Shown piece by piece: positions 12,861-23,686 of a stretch of 64,000 nt of DNA. This stretch comes from Acridotheres tristis. Taxonomy: Eukaryota > Chordata > Aves > Passeriformes > Sturnidae. The stretch covers positions 9,114,001 to 9,178,000 of the forward strand of contig CM072884.1 in the NCBI GenBank assembly GCA_037013685.1, given 5' to 3'. The translations under genes were made by a program, and so were the position numbers. The first letter of the stretch is position 1; the number at the start of each line of letters is the position of its first letter. The notes beneath the pieces were generated by a model. It was not told where the DNA came from. It did not search any database and was given only the letters and a program-made list of their open reading frames with translations.

Positions 12861-15017
12861 CTGCCAGGCACACATATGAAAGTGTTACTTTAACGAGAAG
12901 AGCTATGTATGGTATCAATAAAATTTACTGAGTAGCCTAATGACCTGATTTTGAACATCTTTTACAGCGTGGTTTTTAAAAAAATACAGCACTAAGGGTG
13001 AAACACAAACAAATATCAAATAATGCAAAGAAACCATCCACCTCTAGCCACTTAGGAAATCATGGAATATAAATATGTTCAAAGGAGTATTCTGACTAGA
13101 TGGCAAAGTTTTCTCAGCTCTGGTAAATGATTAGAGAGATGCAATGTTCTCTAGTTCCAAAGTACTCAGATAATAATAATGCTGCACAGATGTCTGGAAC
13201 CAAATTTGTTAGTATAATTGAAGAAAATGAACAGTGTTTTTTTATTTTGCTAGAGCACACATGACATTAAGTCATTATATGTTTCCAAACTTTCACTAAG
13301 CTTCCTCTCCCCACATGCCATGCACGCAAGAAACCAAATACTAAAAATAGCATTTTCCCCTGCAAAGCAAATTTTCTCTTAACAGACATAGCTAATGAAA
13401 TCTAGTTCAAACATGAAAAAAAGAAGATTTAATTTAGGAAGCCAAACTGATTCGCATCTAGTAAAAGGCCAACAAAAACAATCTACCACAAAAATTTTCT
13501 CTTCAAGATTATGTGCCCTTCAAAGTGAGTGGATAAATTGCTTCTTCTAGTTAAAATCTGATTATAGAGATATTTAAAAAAGGACTGATAAACGATGGTA
13601 ATGCCTGTCTAGGCATCTCTGAATTCTGCTTAATTTTCCCTTAGGATTCAATAGTCAATGACAGTTCCTCATTTTTTGGATCAACATCATGTCCTTGTGA
13701 AAAAGATACATACATAAGAGATATTTTTCCTTTCTGATGGACTTAGATATGGGAATAGGCATAATACGCTTTCTTTTTATCTTCTAAATGCTATTTGAAA
13801 GAAATAACAGTTGTCTTAAGAATGAAACCTTTAAATATAACAACTTTAATCATATATCCCCAGATATTGAAAGAAAGTAGTTTCTGATGATCAGTAATTC
13901 ACATTCATAATTCTGGATTGTTATGGGTTCTGAGTTAGCAGTAAACAATATTGACACAGGCTTCTATTGAGATCCAAGTTAAAATGGCTCCATGTATCTC
14001 CAAAGGGAATATAATCCAAATAAGAGCATCAGTGAAGGTGGTTGTCTAGCAAATAATGTTTATTTGAAGCAGCCAAGAAACAGAGATATCATAAAAAAAA
14101 ACTGCAATTCAGACTGGTCTAGAGGATGATCATTTATGCTTCTATCCACAAAAAGCCATAATTGTTGGTACAATAAACCTGCAGTTATCCATGGCTACAT
14201 TTTAAGTTACGTTATGCTGTGGTATACAGTCAACAAAGTACCTGTGTATTCTCTCAGAGGAAAAGACATTTCCACAAAGTAATTTGTGTGAACACCATTT
14301 CATCATTTTAATGGCACATATGTCCAGAAGTACAGAATAACATGGACTAATAACAGTAAGAAGTGAACATCAAGACGTACATGTGGAATTCAGTTTTCTG
14401 GTATGTACACTTGAAAACATGTATAATGCTCCCAGTGAAAAGTCTAGGAAGCTCCTGGTGGAAAAGCAGCTGATCTGCCTCTAAGGGTATGATTAAATAT
14501 TGGAATAATGGAATCATGATTCAAACAAAACTGGTGCAAGAAGCTACATCCTGACCACAACTAAATTTGTTAGATATTTTCTCTAATGCCTCTTTTATCA
14601 GTTTTCAGTGAATTTATTATTATTTGTTATTATTTAGATATCAGGGATAGGAATATATATAGTTTTTTGGAAGATTTTTTTTTAGTAAATGGTTTCATCT
14701 ATTAATAATGCAACAAGAAATCAACTCCTTCATTAGAGTAGTTACTGATTTGTCTGTCCTTTTTCCACATAATGCATATAAGGTAAACCTTTTGAAAGCA
14801 CCTGATTATCTATTTGCAGTTCACTGGTGAAAATGTACTTGAAATCTTATTACTTGTATTTGCTATAGTGAACACCAGGACATTAAATGTTCAGCTATTA
14901 AAGTTACCACAGACACCTGTTGCAAATTATTATTATACAGCAGTGCTATATCCGCTCTGTTATTTCTCCATGGCCACTGTGAATAGGCTTTCCACCGTGT
15001 GTCAGCTTCTTCTGTGA

Positions 15018-15036
15018 GCCTGAATTAAATTCAGGC
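15018..15036. repeat. 19-bp near-perfect palindrome
   Basis: Nine-base arms GCCTGAATT and AATTCAGGC around a single central A, followed by a TAATTA homeodomain-type motif at 15038-15043. Possible protein-binding site; unproven. Confidence 0.75.
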
Positions 15037-16253
15037 ATAATTAGAAATCACATCAAAACATTATGTTAATTTTCAATTGATTTTATGATTTAATTCTATT
15101 AAACTGCAGGCTTGCAAAGAAGCTATAAATCCTGTACATGTCTCAGTGTGCTTGAGTGCTAAACAGCTTCTGGAAATGGAAGCAGCAACACATGCTGGAG
15201 CTAATTAAAAGACATGTTTTTACTGAAATCAAATTGCTTGTCACTATGTCAGATAAAAAGTCTATACTTGACACTCAAATGCCAAACAAAGTTGGGGTTT
15301 TTTTACCTAGGTGATAAGTTATGCAGACTAAAATGCTGTTGCGATGAAAAGCATGAGTCACCCTATAATAATGGGAAAATAAGAAAGACGGAAGCTTGTG
15401 ATACTCCATGGATAGTCAGGCCATGAAATCCCTGCACAACTCACTCTTCAGCTTTTGAGAAGGCAGTTCTGTTTTCCCTCTTCCAGCCATAATTACTATT
15501 TTGAGGGTGCAACTATTCAGGACAGATTTATCCAGGACTAGTCTGAGATGAGGGAGGCTAGATGGTTATGTGATAAAGAAATACCACCCTACTCTTGTTT
15601 ATCTCTTTCCAACCAGTAAAGGACCCAAACAACTTACAACACACATCCTAGAGATTGACTCAGGATGTGCTTTCCATGGGCACCTTCAGCTCTTCAGAGA
15701 CAGAAGTCTCTGAATAACAATAAACAGAGACAGAGGATTTAATTTTAAATTAACTGTGACAGGAGCTATTACTTTGGATTCGAAAAAAATATGATTCCAA
15801 AGGATTTCTGTATTATGATGTGTTTAATGCAGAACTGCACTCTTGAATTAAGTATTCAAGCAATGTCTTGTCAAAGCCAAAAAAAAAAAAAATCCATGCT
15901 GTGAAGGGAAATCTGTTTGTGGTAATTATATTCAGTTAGAGCTTGATGCAAAGTGAACAGACTTCAGTAGCAATGGAGCATCACAGCTACCAATCCTACC
16001 GCCACCTTACAAATGAGGGATTCCATTTCAGCCTTCTCTCTTGGTTTATGCAATGGATTAATACAAAGAATTAAAAAATGTAGGTATATATATAGAAGGC
16101 CCATAATTTTCTCAGAATAACTTCTATATATTCTTAGCATGCAGATGCCTTAATTTACATGAATTCTTAGCCTAAACATTGGCTCAACACATGTTGTGTA
16201 CTTCTTTTGATTAAAACTAATTCTAAACACAGTGTCCTGCCTGTTATAAACAC

Positions 16254-16373
16254 TTGTTAGTATAGTAGGGACAAATATATAGTAGTATATACTACTTATA
16301 CTATATACTATACTTATAGTATAAGTATATACAAGTATATTTGTTAGTATAGTAGGGATAGTATATCCCTACT
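16254..16373. repeat. TA-rich palindromic cluster between 18-bp direct repeats
   Basis: TTGTTAGTATAGTAGGGA occurs at 16254-16271 and again at 16341-16358. Between them are a perfect 16-bp palindrome (16281-16296) and a 12-bp inverted repeat (16294-16305 with 16315-16326). The right copy also forms a 10-bp hairpin, 16351-16360 with 16364-16373. The tract could extrude as a cruciform. Confidence 0.85.
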
Positions 16374-16702
16374 GATGGAGAGGAAGAAAAGACATGGAGA
16401 GGGAAGAGGAGAGGAGGGTACTCAGAGTGCTTTTCAGAAAAGCTTGGGTAACTCACATTGCTTTCAATAGAAACCAGGGACAATTCAAGTCTAAGTGAAC
16501 TGCAAACCAAAAGCTCTGCACTGTACAAAGGATTAAGGATGTAACCTTTCTCTCCCAAGCCCCAGAGTGACACAGCAAACACTGGGCTACTTTCATCTTT
16601 ATTGGCTAAGCTCAAGTCAGGATTCCTTCAGTGAGTGTGTAAAGCAGAACGGCCAGACTGACCTATGGCCAATGCACAGCTCCTTCTTCCCATTTCCCTT
16701 AC

Positions 16703-16869
16703 CTTGGGTCCGGACAGGGTCTGACATGGGGCTGGGGTCGCTCAGGCCCTGTGAGTTGATGGCTCTGACCATGAACAGGTAGATGGTGTTGGGGCGCAGG
16801 CCTCTCACGGTGTACAGGGTGCTCTTCACGTGGTTGGCCACTGTCTGCCAGCTGTTGCTCACAGACTGA
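16703..16869 (-). CDS. ROBO2: ROBO2 exon, second half of FN3-1
   Basis: 167 nt, phase 2 to phase 1. It starts by completing Ser, then reads QSVSNSWQTVANHVKSTLYT, VRGLRPNTIYLFMVRAINSQ and GLSDPSPMSDPVRTQ plus one base. LRPNTIYLFMVRAINSQGLSDPS is the typical FN3 LxPxTxYxFxVxAxNxxGxSxPS signature that closes FN3-1. Acceptor cgttgcag|TCA; donor CAAG|gtaagg. Confidence 0.95.
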
Positions 16870-18525
16870 CTGCAACGAGAACAGCGTGGAAGGTTATAAA
16901 CTAATATAGGAGAAAAATAAAGATGTGAAAGGACCTATTTCGTAACCTTGGATTCATTCTAAGTGCAGAAAAAAGTAATAAAAGCGGGATGAAATTAAAA
17001 ATATTTGTTTCAGTTAGCTCATTGAGATGGGCTAAAAACCTTAATGCAGCTGTCAAAAGTATTTCTCTTTGCAATAAAAGTAAAACTTTTTGCTGTTTTT
17101 CTAAAATACCTGCAAAAGGAAAGAGTAGAAAGCTGTACAGTAAATTTGAATGATAAGCAGGCTACTCTTGAATAAAAGCCTTAGAAAGGAAAGTTCTCTC
17201 TTGAAAGAATAATTTTCTACACTGCTAAGTAAACTACGTCAATAAACTGTCATTGGAAGAAAAGTATTCTTGAACTAAATTCACACTCAAAGTTAAAAAA
17301 AAGAAGAAAAAATGCCTTGAAATGGAGGAAAGTATATGAATATTTTTTCTGTCACTGCATTTTCAATTCACCATTATTATGATTAGATTACAATCCACCA
17401 TACGAAAAGATTTCAAATATGATTGTTAAAACAGCTTTTAATGAAAATGTCTGGCTTTTTAAAAAGTTATTTATGGGATCCCATTAAAGCTTATCTAGGG
17501 TGAAACATCTGAGTTTAAAGAGAAAATTTTATTTTACTATGCTTTGCTGTATTGCATTGATAAAAAAAATCTTTAAATATATTAAAAGGAAAAAGTAAAT
17601 GGAATGTTAACAGGTTTATGTTGTTTGAATTGCTTTATTCATACAGTGCATAAAGAGTAAGTTCTAGAAAAAAGTAAGTTCTAGAATAAAACCAACAAAC
17701 TGCAAATATCGTACTGCCCTTTACACATATTACATTTGAGATAAAATTTGCATGCATATGATTATGAAAAATCCTTGCATTAATTTTAACTTAGAGATGA
17801 ACTGAAGTATTTGTCCTTTTTTAATATCTGGAACACATTTAGGAAGGTGCAGATTTTTAAGCTGAAATGTGTTCTAGAGATCTGTGTCTGAGTATGGCCC
17901 GTGCTCAAACAGATTTCCTGAATTGTAGCCCAGGATGTCTTTCGTACCACACATTAATTTCTGCTGTGTGGAGGGGAGCACCTGGATTCTTTACAGCTTC
18001 GGGCTGCAGCATAAAATCCTGAATTATCAATACTGGTCTTTTCAGTTAGAAGTTTTCATCTATCTAAAACACTAAAACATAGAAATTTAAAGCACTTTGA
18101 CTCCTTAATAGGTACTGCTTGAACAAGAGCAGGAATTAAAGTTTGCAGAGAAGCTTCAGGATTACTCATTTTTTTCCATATTATCTGTACTATGATAGCC
18201 AAGAACCTGCAGCATTCCCATAGGAGACTCTCACCAATTATCAATATAAAGGGAAAAGTTACAAATAATTACTGTATTGTTCTGTTATATTCCTGTTGAC
18301 ATGAAGAAATACTTAGATGTCCTCCAATTAATCACTTAGACAAAAGTGATAAATTACAAAAAAAATCAATGTAAAGAATATGAATGAATGCCTTCTATGC
18401 AGTTGAGTAATTTAATGAGCTTCTAATGATATATGCAGAGTCCAAAAGAACACCACAAAACCCTGCTACCAGGGTTTAAGCAAAATTAGAAAGAAAGGAG
18501 CTTAGAAGTAGTATAAGTCACATAC
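16870..18525 (-). other. ROBO2: ROBO2 intron (within FN3-1)
   Basis: 1656 nt of AT-rich sequence with a small 17-bp-period duplication at 17656-17686. Nothing else stands out. Confidence 0.85.
17656..17686. repeat. Tandem duplication, 17-bp period
   Basis: AGTAAGTTCTAGAA occurs at 17656-17669 and 17673-17686, separated by three A residues. Confidence 0.85.
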
Positions 18526-18691
18526 CTAAAAGCCTCAATGATATATGCACTAGCTGGTAGGCTTCCAGGGGTCCCTGGCTGCCAGGACAAGGTGACACTG
18601 TTCTTGGTAACATCAGTGACCTGAGGTTTGGATGGTGGCCCAGGGAGGTCATTTATATCATAATTTTTACTGACTGTTGCTCCACCGGATT
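18526..18691 (-). CDS. ROBO2: ROBO2 exon, Ig5-FN3 linker and first half of FN3-1
   Basis: 166 nt, phase 1 to phase 2. After the split Glu codon it reads SGGATVSKNYDINDLPGPPS, then KPQVTDVTKNSVTLSWQPG and ends AYIIEAF plus AG. PGPPSKPQVTDVTKNSVTLSW is the standard opening of an FN3 domain with its strand-B tryptophan, so the exon covers the junction between the Ig block and FN3-1. Acceptor ttcacag|AAT; donor TTTAG|gtatgt. The AG completes a Ser codon with the first base of the next exon. Confidence 0.95.
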
Positions 18692-19349
18692 CTGTGAAGG
18701 GCAAATACAAACCAATTAGTTTTTATCTTTGGTTATATAATTTGATCAAAGCAGAAGATTAAAATGAGAAACATGGCAAACATCTGCAAAATCAGCATAA
18801 CGGATGTTCTTAATCTAAAAAGAACTAAGTCAACAATTGCATTACTACCATGTGTTTTTGGATGAAGAGCTATCAGTCTTTAAGTACATAATGAAAGAAA
18901 TAAAATGCAAAACTCAAAGGTTTATATATAACTATATTTTTAAAAAAGAAAAGAAAGAATAAGAAAAAAGCCCAGCTTGCTGAAATGTACATAAAATACT
19001 AAAAACTCCATTGCTGAGAAGGTTCCTGTATCCAAACCGACTGCTCGTGCAGAGCACTAAGAACTTTCTTGCCTAAGACAATTACAATATCCATATTTTA
19101 TTAATACTCCTGTTAGAAGAATTAAAGCAAACTGCAGTCACTGACACAAATATGAACATGGTTGTGATGTCAATGGGCATTATAAGACAACAACAATGAA
19201 ACGCAAGGTGTGTGAAGGAGCACAGCCTTCCCATACAAAACTTCTCCATGTCAAGCCCTGAAGTTCTAGAATTATTTGACTCAGACTGCTGTCATAAGGT
19301 CTACACTTTGCTGGTGTGACAAGTGGAACACAACCCTGGCATCTCTTAC
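18692..19349 (-). other. ROBO2: ROBO2 intron (Ig5 to FN3-1)
   Basis: 658 nt, the shortest intron here. AT-rich; no repeat or conserved-looking element recognised. Confidence 0.88.
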
Positions 19350-19431
19350 CTGTCACCTCCAGCACAGCACTCCAGGATGTCTCCCCACTGGAACTTGTAG
19401 CAACGCAAGTATAAGTCCCAGTATCAGACAG
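19350..19431 (-). CDS. ROBO2: ROBO2 exon, C-terminal part of Ig5
   Basis: 82 nt, phase 0 to phase 1. It reads LSDTGTYTCVATSSSGETSW followed by SAVLEVT and one extra base. SDTGTYTC supplies the second disulphide cysteine of Ig5 and SAVLEVT its last strand. The acceptor is tgtccag|CTG and the donor ACAG|gtaaga. It is the smallest standard exon of the set and is separated from the first FN3 exon by the shortest intron in the window (658 nt). Its last base plus AA of the next exon makes Glu. Confidence 0.95.
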
Positions 19432-22400
19432 CTGGACATAAAAGGGGCATAAGGGCAGAGTTAACAACCTTTTAGAATCAGCTGAGTTTACTCTTATTTT
19501 CTTTTTCTAAATGCTCCTTGCTAAGAAGGACTTAGCCTACATTTCACACCAGACTAGAAGGCACCAGACATTTTCAAACAATCATTTAATGGTGGCTTGC
19601 CCTTAGAGAACTATAATAAGATTACTTGCTTCTAATACTTTACTAATTCAAATTTTCGTATTGTTAATGGTACGAGTACTGTAAATGCTCCAGAATGAAG
19701 CACTGACAGTGCAGCGTTTGCATTGGTTATAACAAATGCTAGTGAAATCAGGTAACAATATAACAACAATTAACCTCTTAGAGAGTAAAATCACAGCATT
19801 CATTATCCCACGAGGACCCAGAGGTCCTGTTTCCAGTGCCAGGAAGGATGTTGCATCACCTTAGACTCTTGTGACAGATGAAGTAATTTCAAAACACCCC
19901 ACATACAAATGCTGCTGAAGCTTAAGAGCGGCTCTCTCTACATAGACACTCCTCCAAGCAATTTCAAAAGAGCAGCATTAAATTAGATCCTACACCATGC
20001 TTACCTTTCTTCCATTTCAGATGGGATTTTATTTCAGGTTTGCAAGGCCCTTTGGTAGCAAAAAAATTGCATTTGTATAAAACTGTTGTGATTCCCTTGT
20101 CAGTTCAAATATTTTAAATTTATTTGGGGAAACTGCTTTGAATTAGAATGCCAATATTAATTTCATCACTGTATAAACTGTTTTCCTAGAAAATTTGCCA
20201 AGGGTTTTCCTATTTCCTGCTTAAACTTAAAATACAGATTTCTGAGTCAGGAACAAGTGAAGACTACAGGGATGGATGAAAAATGCTAACTTTACAAAGC
20301 ACAAAATATGCCTCTCCTTCCATGAGGCATAAAGCATGGTAATCTGGAGCTGGAAGCAGAAAAGGGAGAGTGCTGACTCTAGTGGTTAAGAATAATTTTA
20401 TTCACCATCACATGAGTTGATGTAAAAAGAACTGCATCCAAGAAGCTTTATTGGACTTTAAGGAATTGTAATGGGTTTTCTGTTAAATGCAGATTGGCAC
20501 TGCAGCATATGTCCTTACATGTCACTTTTCAGGACGAATATCATGGCAAAAAAGTGAGATGTTCTTTAGATTACCTGTAAATATATACTTTAATTGATTT
20601 TTAGCTTTGTAATTTAAGAATTTTGTTGCTATTTTCCTTCAGATACACTGAGACTCCAGTGTACCATTCTTAGGGGAGGAAGCAACTCATTAATGCTAGC
20701 TCAATTATCTGAATGAGCATAACTTGCATTTCAGGAGATGGTTATTTGTGTGAAATACAAGCAATAATGAAAACCCCTCTGACAATGGCTCAAAGACTCA
20801 AAATAAAGCTGCTACTGAAATGAGAAAGACTCTTAAAAGGAGAGATTTTCCAGAGGAGAGAGCCTTATAACATTCCGAAGCAGTGTTTTATTTCGCTTCC
20901 TCGGAGATTTTATTAAATATATAATTCTTCATTATGTGATAATAGGGAATATTTCTCAAGGCTATGGTTCTCAACTTCATTTGTGTACTACTGTGACAGA
21001 TGGTGCACGGCATACTCAATGAGGTATATGGAGAACAAAACAGAGTAACTTGCAGAAGGCAAACAACACACAAAGCAAGCTGGGAGTACACTGCTTCTTG
21101 CAAGCTATGGCAAATTATCTAACTTCCAGGTTGCAGATGGATTAGATACAGATTTAGTGTGCTGGTAATTCAATTACTTATACTTTTTTTTGTACTATGG
21201 GAAAAAAACCCAACAAAACAACAGGAGAGGTGAATAGAAAAATCTTCACTATTCAATAAAATAAACTTTTGTTCCTTAATTAATGCAGGTGTCTAATTCT
21301 GATGTGGCACATTTCTACAAAAGAAGGGAGTTTTCCATCAGTGTCAGCCTGTCTGAAGGGGTGTTGAATGAGTTACACATGTGAGTTTTCAGTTGTCTTC
21401 CTCAGAGCAACTGGGAGATTGGCTGATCAGAAAAATCTCTATGTTCATGTTATGACTGTGGCCCATGCGACTGTTGCAGCTCATGAATCATTTGATTGTG
21501 CTGTAACAGAAATAGCAGAAAAGGATCAGAGAATGGTTTGTGTTGGAAGGGACCTTAAGGATCCTCTCATTCCAACCTCCCCTGCCATGGTTGCTCAAAG
21601 TTCCATCCAACTAAACCAGATTTCTCAGAGTCCCATCCAACCTGGCCTTGAAGAGGGATGGGGAATCCACAAGTTCTCTGGGAAACCTGTTCCCCTGCCT
21701 CACCACCCTCACAGAGAAGATTTCTTCCTGATACCTAATCTAATTCTATCCTCAGCCAGAAGGCTGAGGACATGTGAGTGGCAATTATTAATTTATTTTG
21801 AACTTGGGGATGGAAATAAACTTGGACATTTTTGGGGTCCTTATTTTCTTTAGCAAGTGGTGCTAGTCCTTGTTTAGGTAAACCTGAGAGAAAAGTTAAA
21901 CATTCCTCATTTAAAACCATGTTTAATTAATAAAATTTGCTAGGCACAGTTGTGTTTATGGTTCTGTGGTTTTGTTCTTAGTGAAACAAGCAGGGCACAT
22001 TACTGCTGTAGAGGCGTTTCTAAAAAATGCCTTTCTGAGCCTTTAAGGAAAATTGGTTACTAGCGAATAAGCCACTTAAGGATCAATAAAAGCCTCATGT
22101 CTTTCAGAACCATACTCACTACTAATTCTGTTTTCTTCTCCTCTTGCAAGCAATTTTATTTTCCTTTAGTTTACAGCCACAGCCTCTAACAGTGAGATTA
22201 ATGCGCTGGCACGATTCAGAACCAATTTCATTGTTTGCATAGCAGCATGCAGACAGGTATCCCAAGAGCTTCTGCCTCGTGGACACTCCACAGAAGCCCA
22301 TCATCAATGCCTGAAAGTTTGTTTGAAATCACTAAGCTTCCACCTTTAATTGCTGCTTTCTAACACGACTGGGGAATCTTGACTATTCAAGCGCACTCTT

Positions 22401-23480
22401 TAATCCAGCTCAACAGGAAAAATGCATTAACCTTCATGGCCTAAACCTGCCTTCAGCCCAGGGAGGAACGACAAATTGTTTACTCAAGGCAAGCTAGCAT
22501 AAATTTTTTAATAAATTCTATTTTGTTCCAAGGAAGTTCACAATTCATCTGTGATCACTACGATGAGACAGTATCAGAAAACAAAACTGCTCTTTATTTC
22601 TTGCCATTAGTACTATGTTTATTGACATTTTTTTGGATGGCAAAATTAAGTGCAGACATTTCTGTTGACTAAATTAAATGGCTTCTGAAATTATCTTCAA
22701 GTTCTTGACAACTAAGTATATTTATTATTTTTCCATACGCATTCTTGTCCAAATACACACAAACACACGTGTTTATCTTTGAACAGGGAAAAATTAAAAG
22801 CTAAAAAAGAGATTAGTGATGCAATACTTACCAAAAACATATGACATCATTCTATTTGAATTATTATAGACTATTGTATTATCTCATGTGCAAAAATGTA
22901 AATATTAAAATAGGTATTTAATTTTTAATAGAAATCCCTCTGCTTATGACTGCATGTATGCTACAGTATTAGCTGTCTTTTCCCATTTGCAGTCTGGTGG
23001 AACATTTCCAGGAAGCATAACACTGGAATAAATCAGCCAGCTTGGGACTGACGAGTTGTTGATGGAGAAAGCACATGGTCAAACCCTGATGAGCTCCAGA
23101 TCACGTGCTAGCACAAGTACTTAGAAAATTATGGTCAGGTGTTGCCAAGGAACTGCTCTAAGTTTTGACAGAGAGGCCAATGGCTTCGGGGTAAGACCAG
23201 CTGAAAAGATAAGGAAGGACTGTTCTTTTATATTTCTATCCACCCCCAACTCACGTGTTCTATTGCAACATACATACAATTTTAAATATCAATTCTGTTT
23301 TTAGGGAATTCTCATGGAAACAGCTGAAGTCAGTTCTGCTCCTCTTCCCTAACGGAAAAGAATGGATAACGACTTGGTGAGAACTGCACAGTAGAAAAGA
23401 CAAGTTAATTTTGAAGAGAACTGGAATGTGGCAGGAGCTCCAGAGGGGCCGTGCAGAACCCGTGTGCCTCGCTTACTCAC
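19432..23480 (-). other. ROBO2: ROBO2 intron (within Ig5)
   Basis: 4049 nt. It contains a CR1 LINE tail at about 21522-21755 in the same orientation as the gene. The 161-codon open frame at 21368-21853 runs across that remnant and is not a gene. Confidence 0.85.
21522..21755 (-). mobile_element. CR1-type LINE fragment (3' tail)
   Basis: The plus strand shows the reverse complement of the avian CR1 3' region: agaatggtttgtgttggaag, a run on CCCATCCAACCTGGCCTTGA (21632-21651), then the CACCACCCTCACAG and TTTCTTCCT pieces. The CR1 3' end (gattctatgattct type) corresponds to the left end near 21522, so the element lies on the minus strand, the same sense as ROBO2. Only about 230 nt remain; it is 5'-truncated and diverged, with no coding capacity. 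Identified from memory of the family consensus. Confidence 0.88.
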
Positions 23481-23686
23481 CCGCAGAGCTTTGATCTGCA
23501 GCGTGCCCTGGTCCTGGATGGATGTGCGAGGGTCCCGGCCCAGGAAGGTGAACCCTTCCTTGAGCCAGCTGATGACAGGGAGGGGGTCGCCGGTGGCCTT
23601 GCACTTGAGCAGAGCTGTGCCATCCACGGCCAGGGTCTGGTTGACGGGGCCCTGGAGGATGATGGGCGGAGGCCGATCTGTCAAGA
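23481..23686 (-). CDS. ROBO2: ROBO2 exon, most of Ig5
   Basis: 206 nt, phase 1 to phase 0, 68 full codons. It begins LTDRPPPIILQGPVNQTLAV, continues through TALLKCKATGDPLPVISWLK and ends GTLQIKALR before the donor CGG|gtgagt. CKATGDPLPVISW carries the first disulphide cysteine and the core tryptophan of Ig5; the second cysteine is on the next exon. NQT is a potential N-glycosylation site. The exon is clearly richer in G+C than the surrounding intron. Small differences from the mammalian sequence as I recall it (FLGRDPRTSIQDQ) are conservative. Confidence 0.95.

Larger units (their letters stand above)
12861..16702 (-). other. ROBO2: ROBO2 intron (FN3-1 to FN3-2)
   Basis: 3842 nt. It contains the TA-rich palindromic cluster at 16254-16373 and a near-perfect 19-bp palindrome at 15018-15036, inside a stretch (about 14810-15060) with a TAATTA motif that could be regulatory. 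Otherwise it is plain AT-rich sequence. Confidence 0.85.

Noticed and set aside
16351..16373. Transcription terminator hairpin
   Set aside because: This is a vertebrate intron; the hairpin belongs to a TA-rich palindromic cluster and bacterial-type terminators do not apply.
21368..21853. Open frame of 161 codons on plus
   Set aside because: It runs across the CR1 remnant read in the antisense direction, and no protein family is recognisable.
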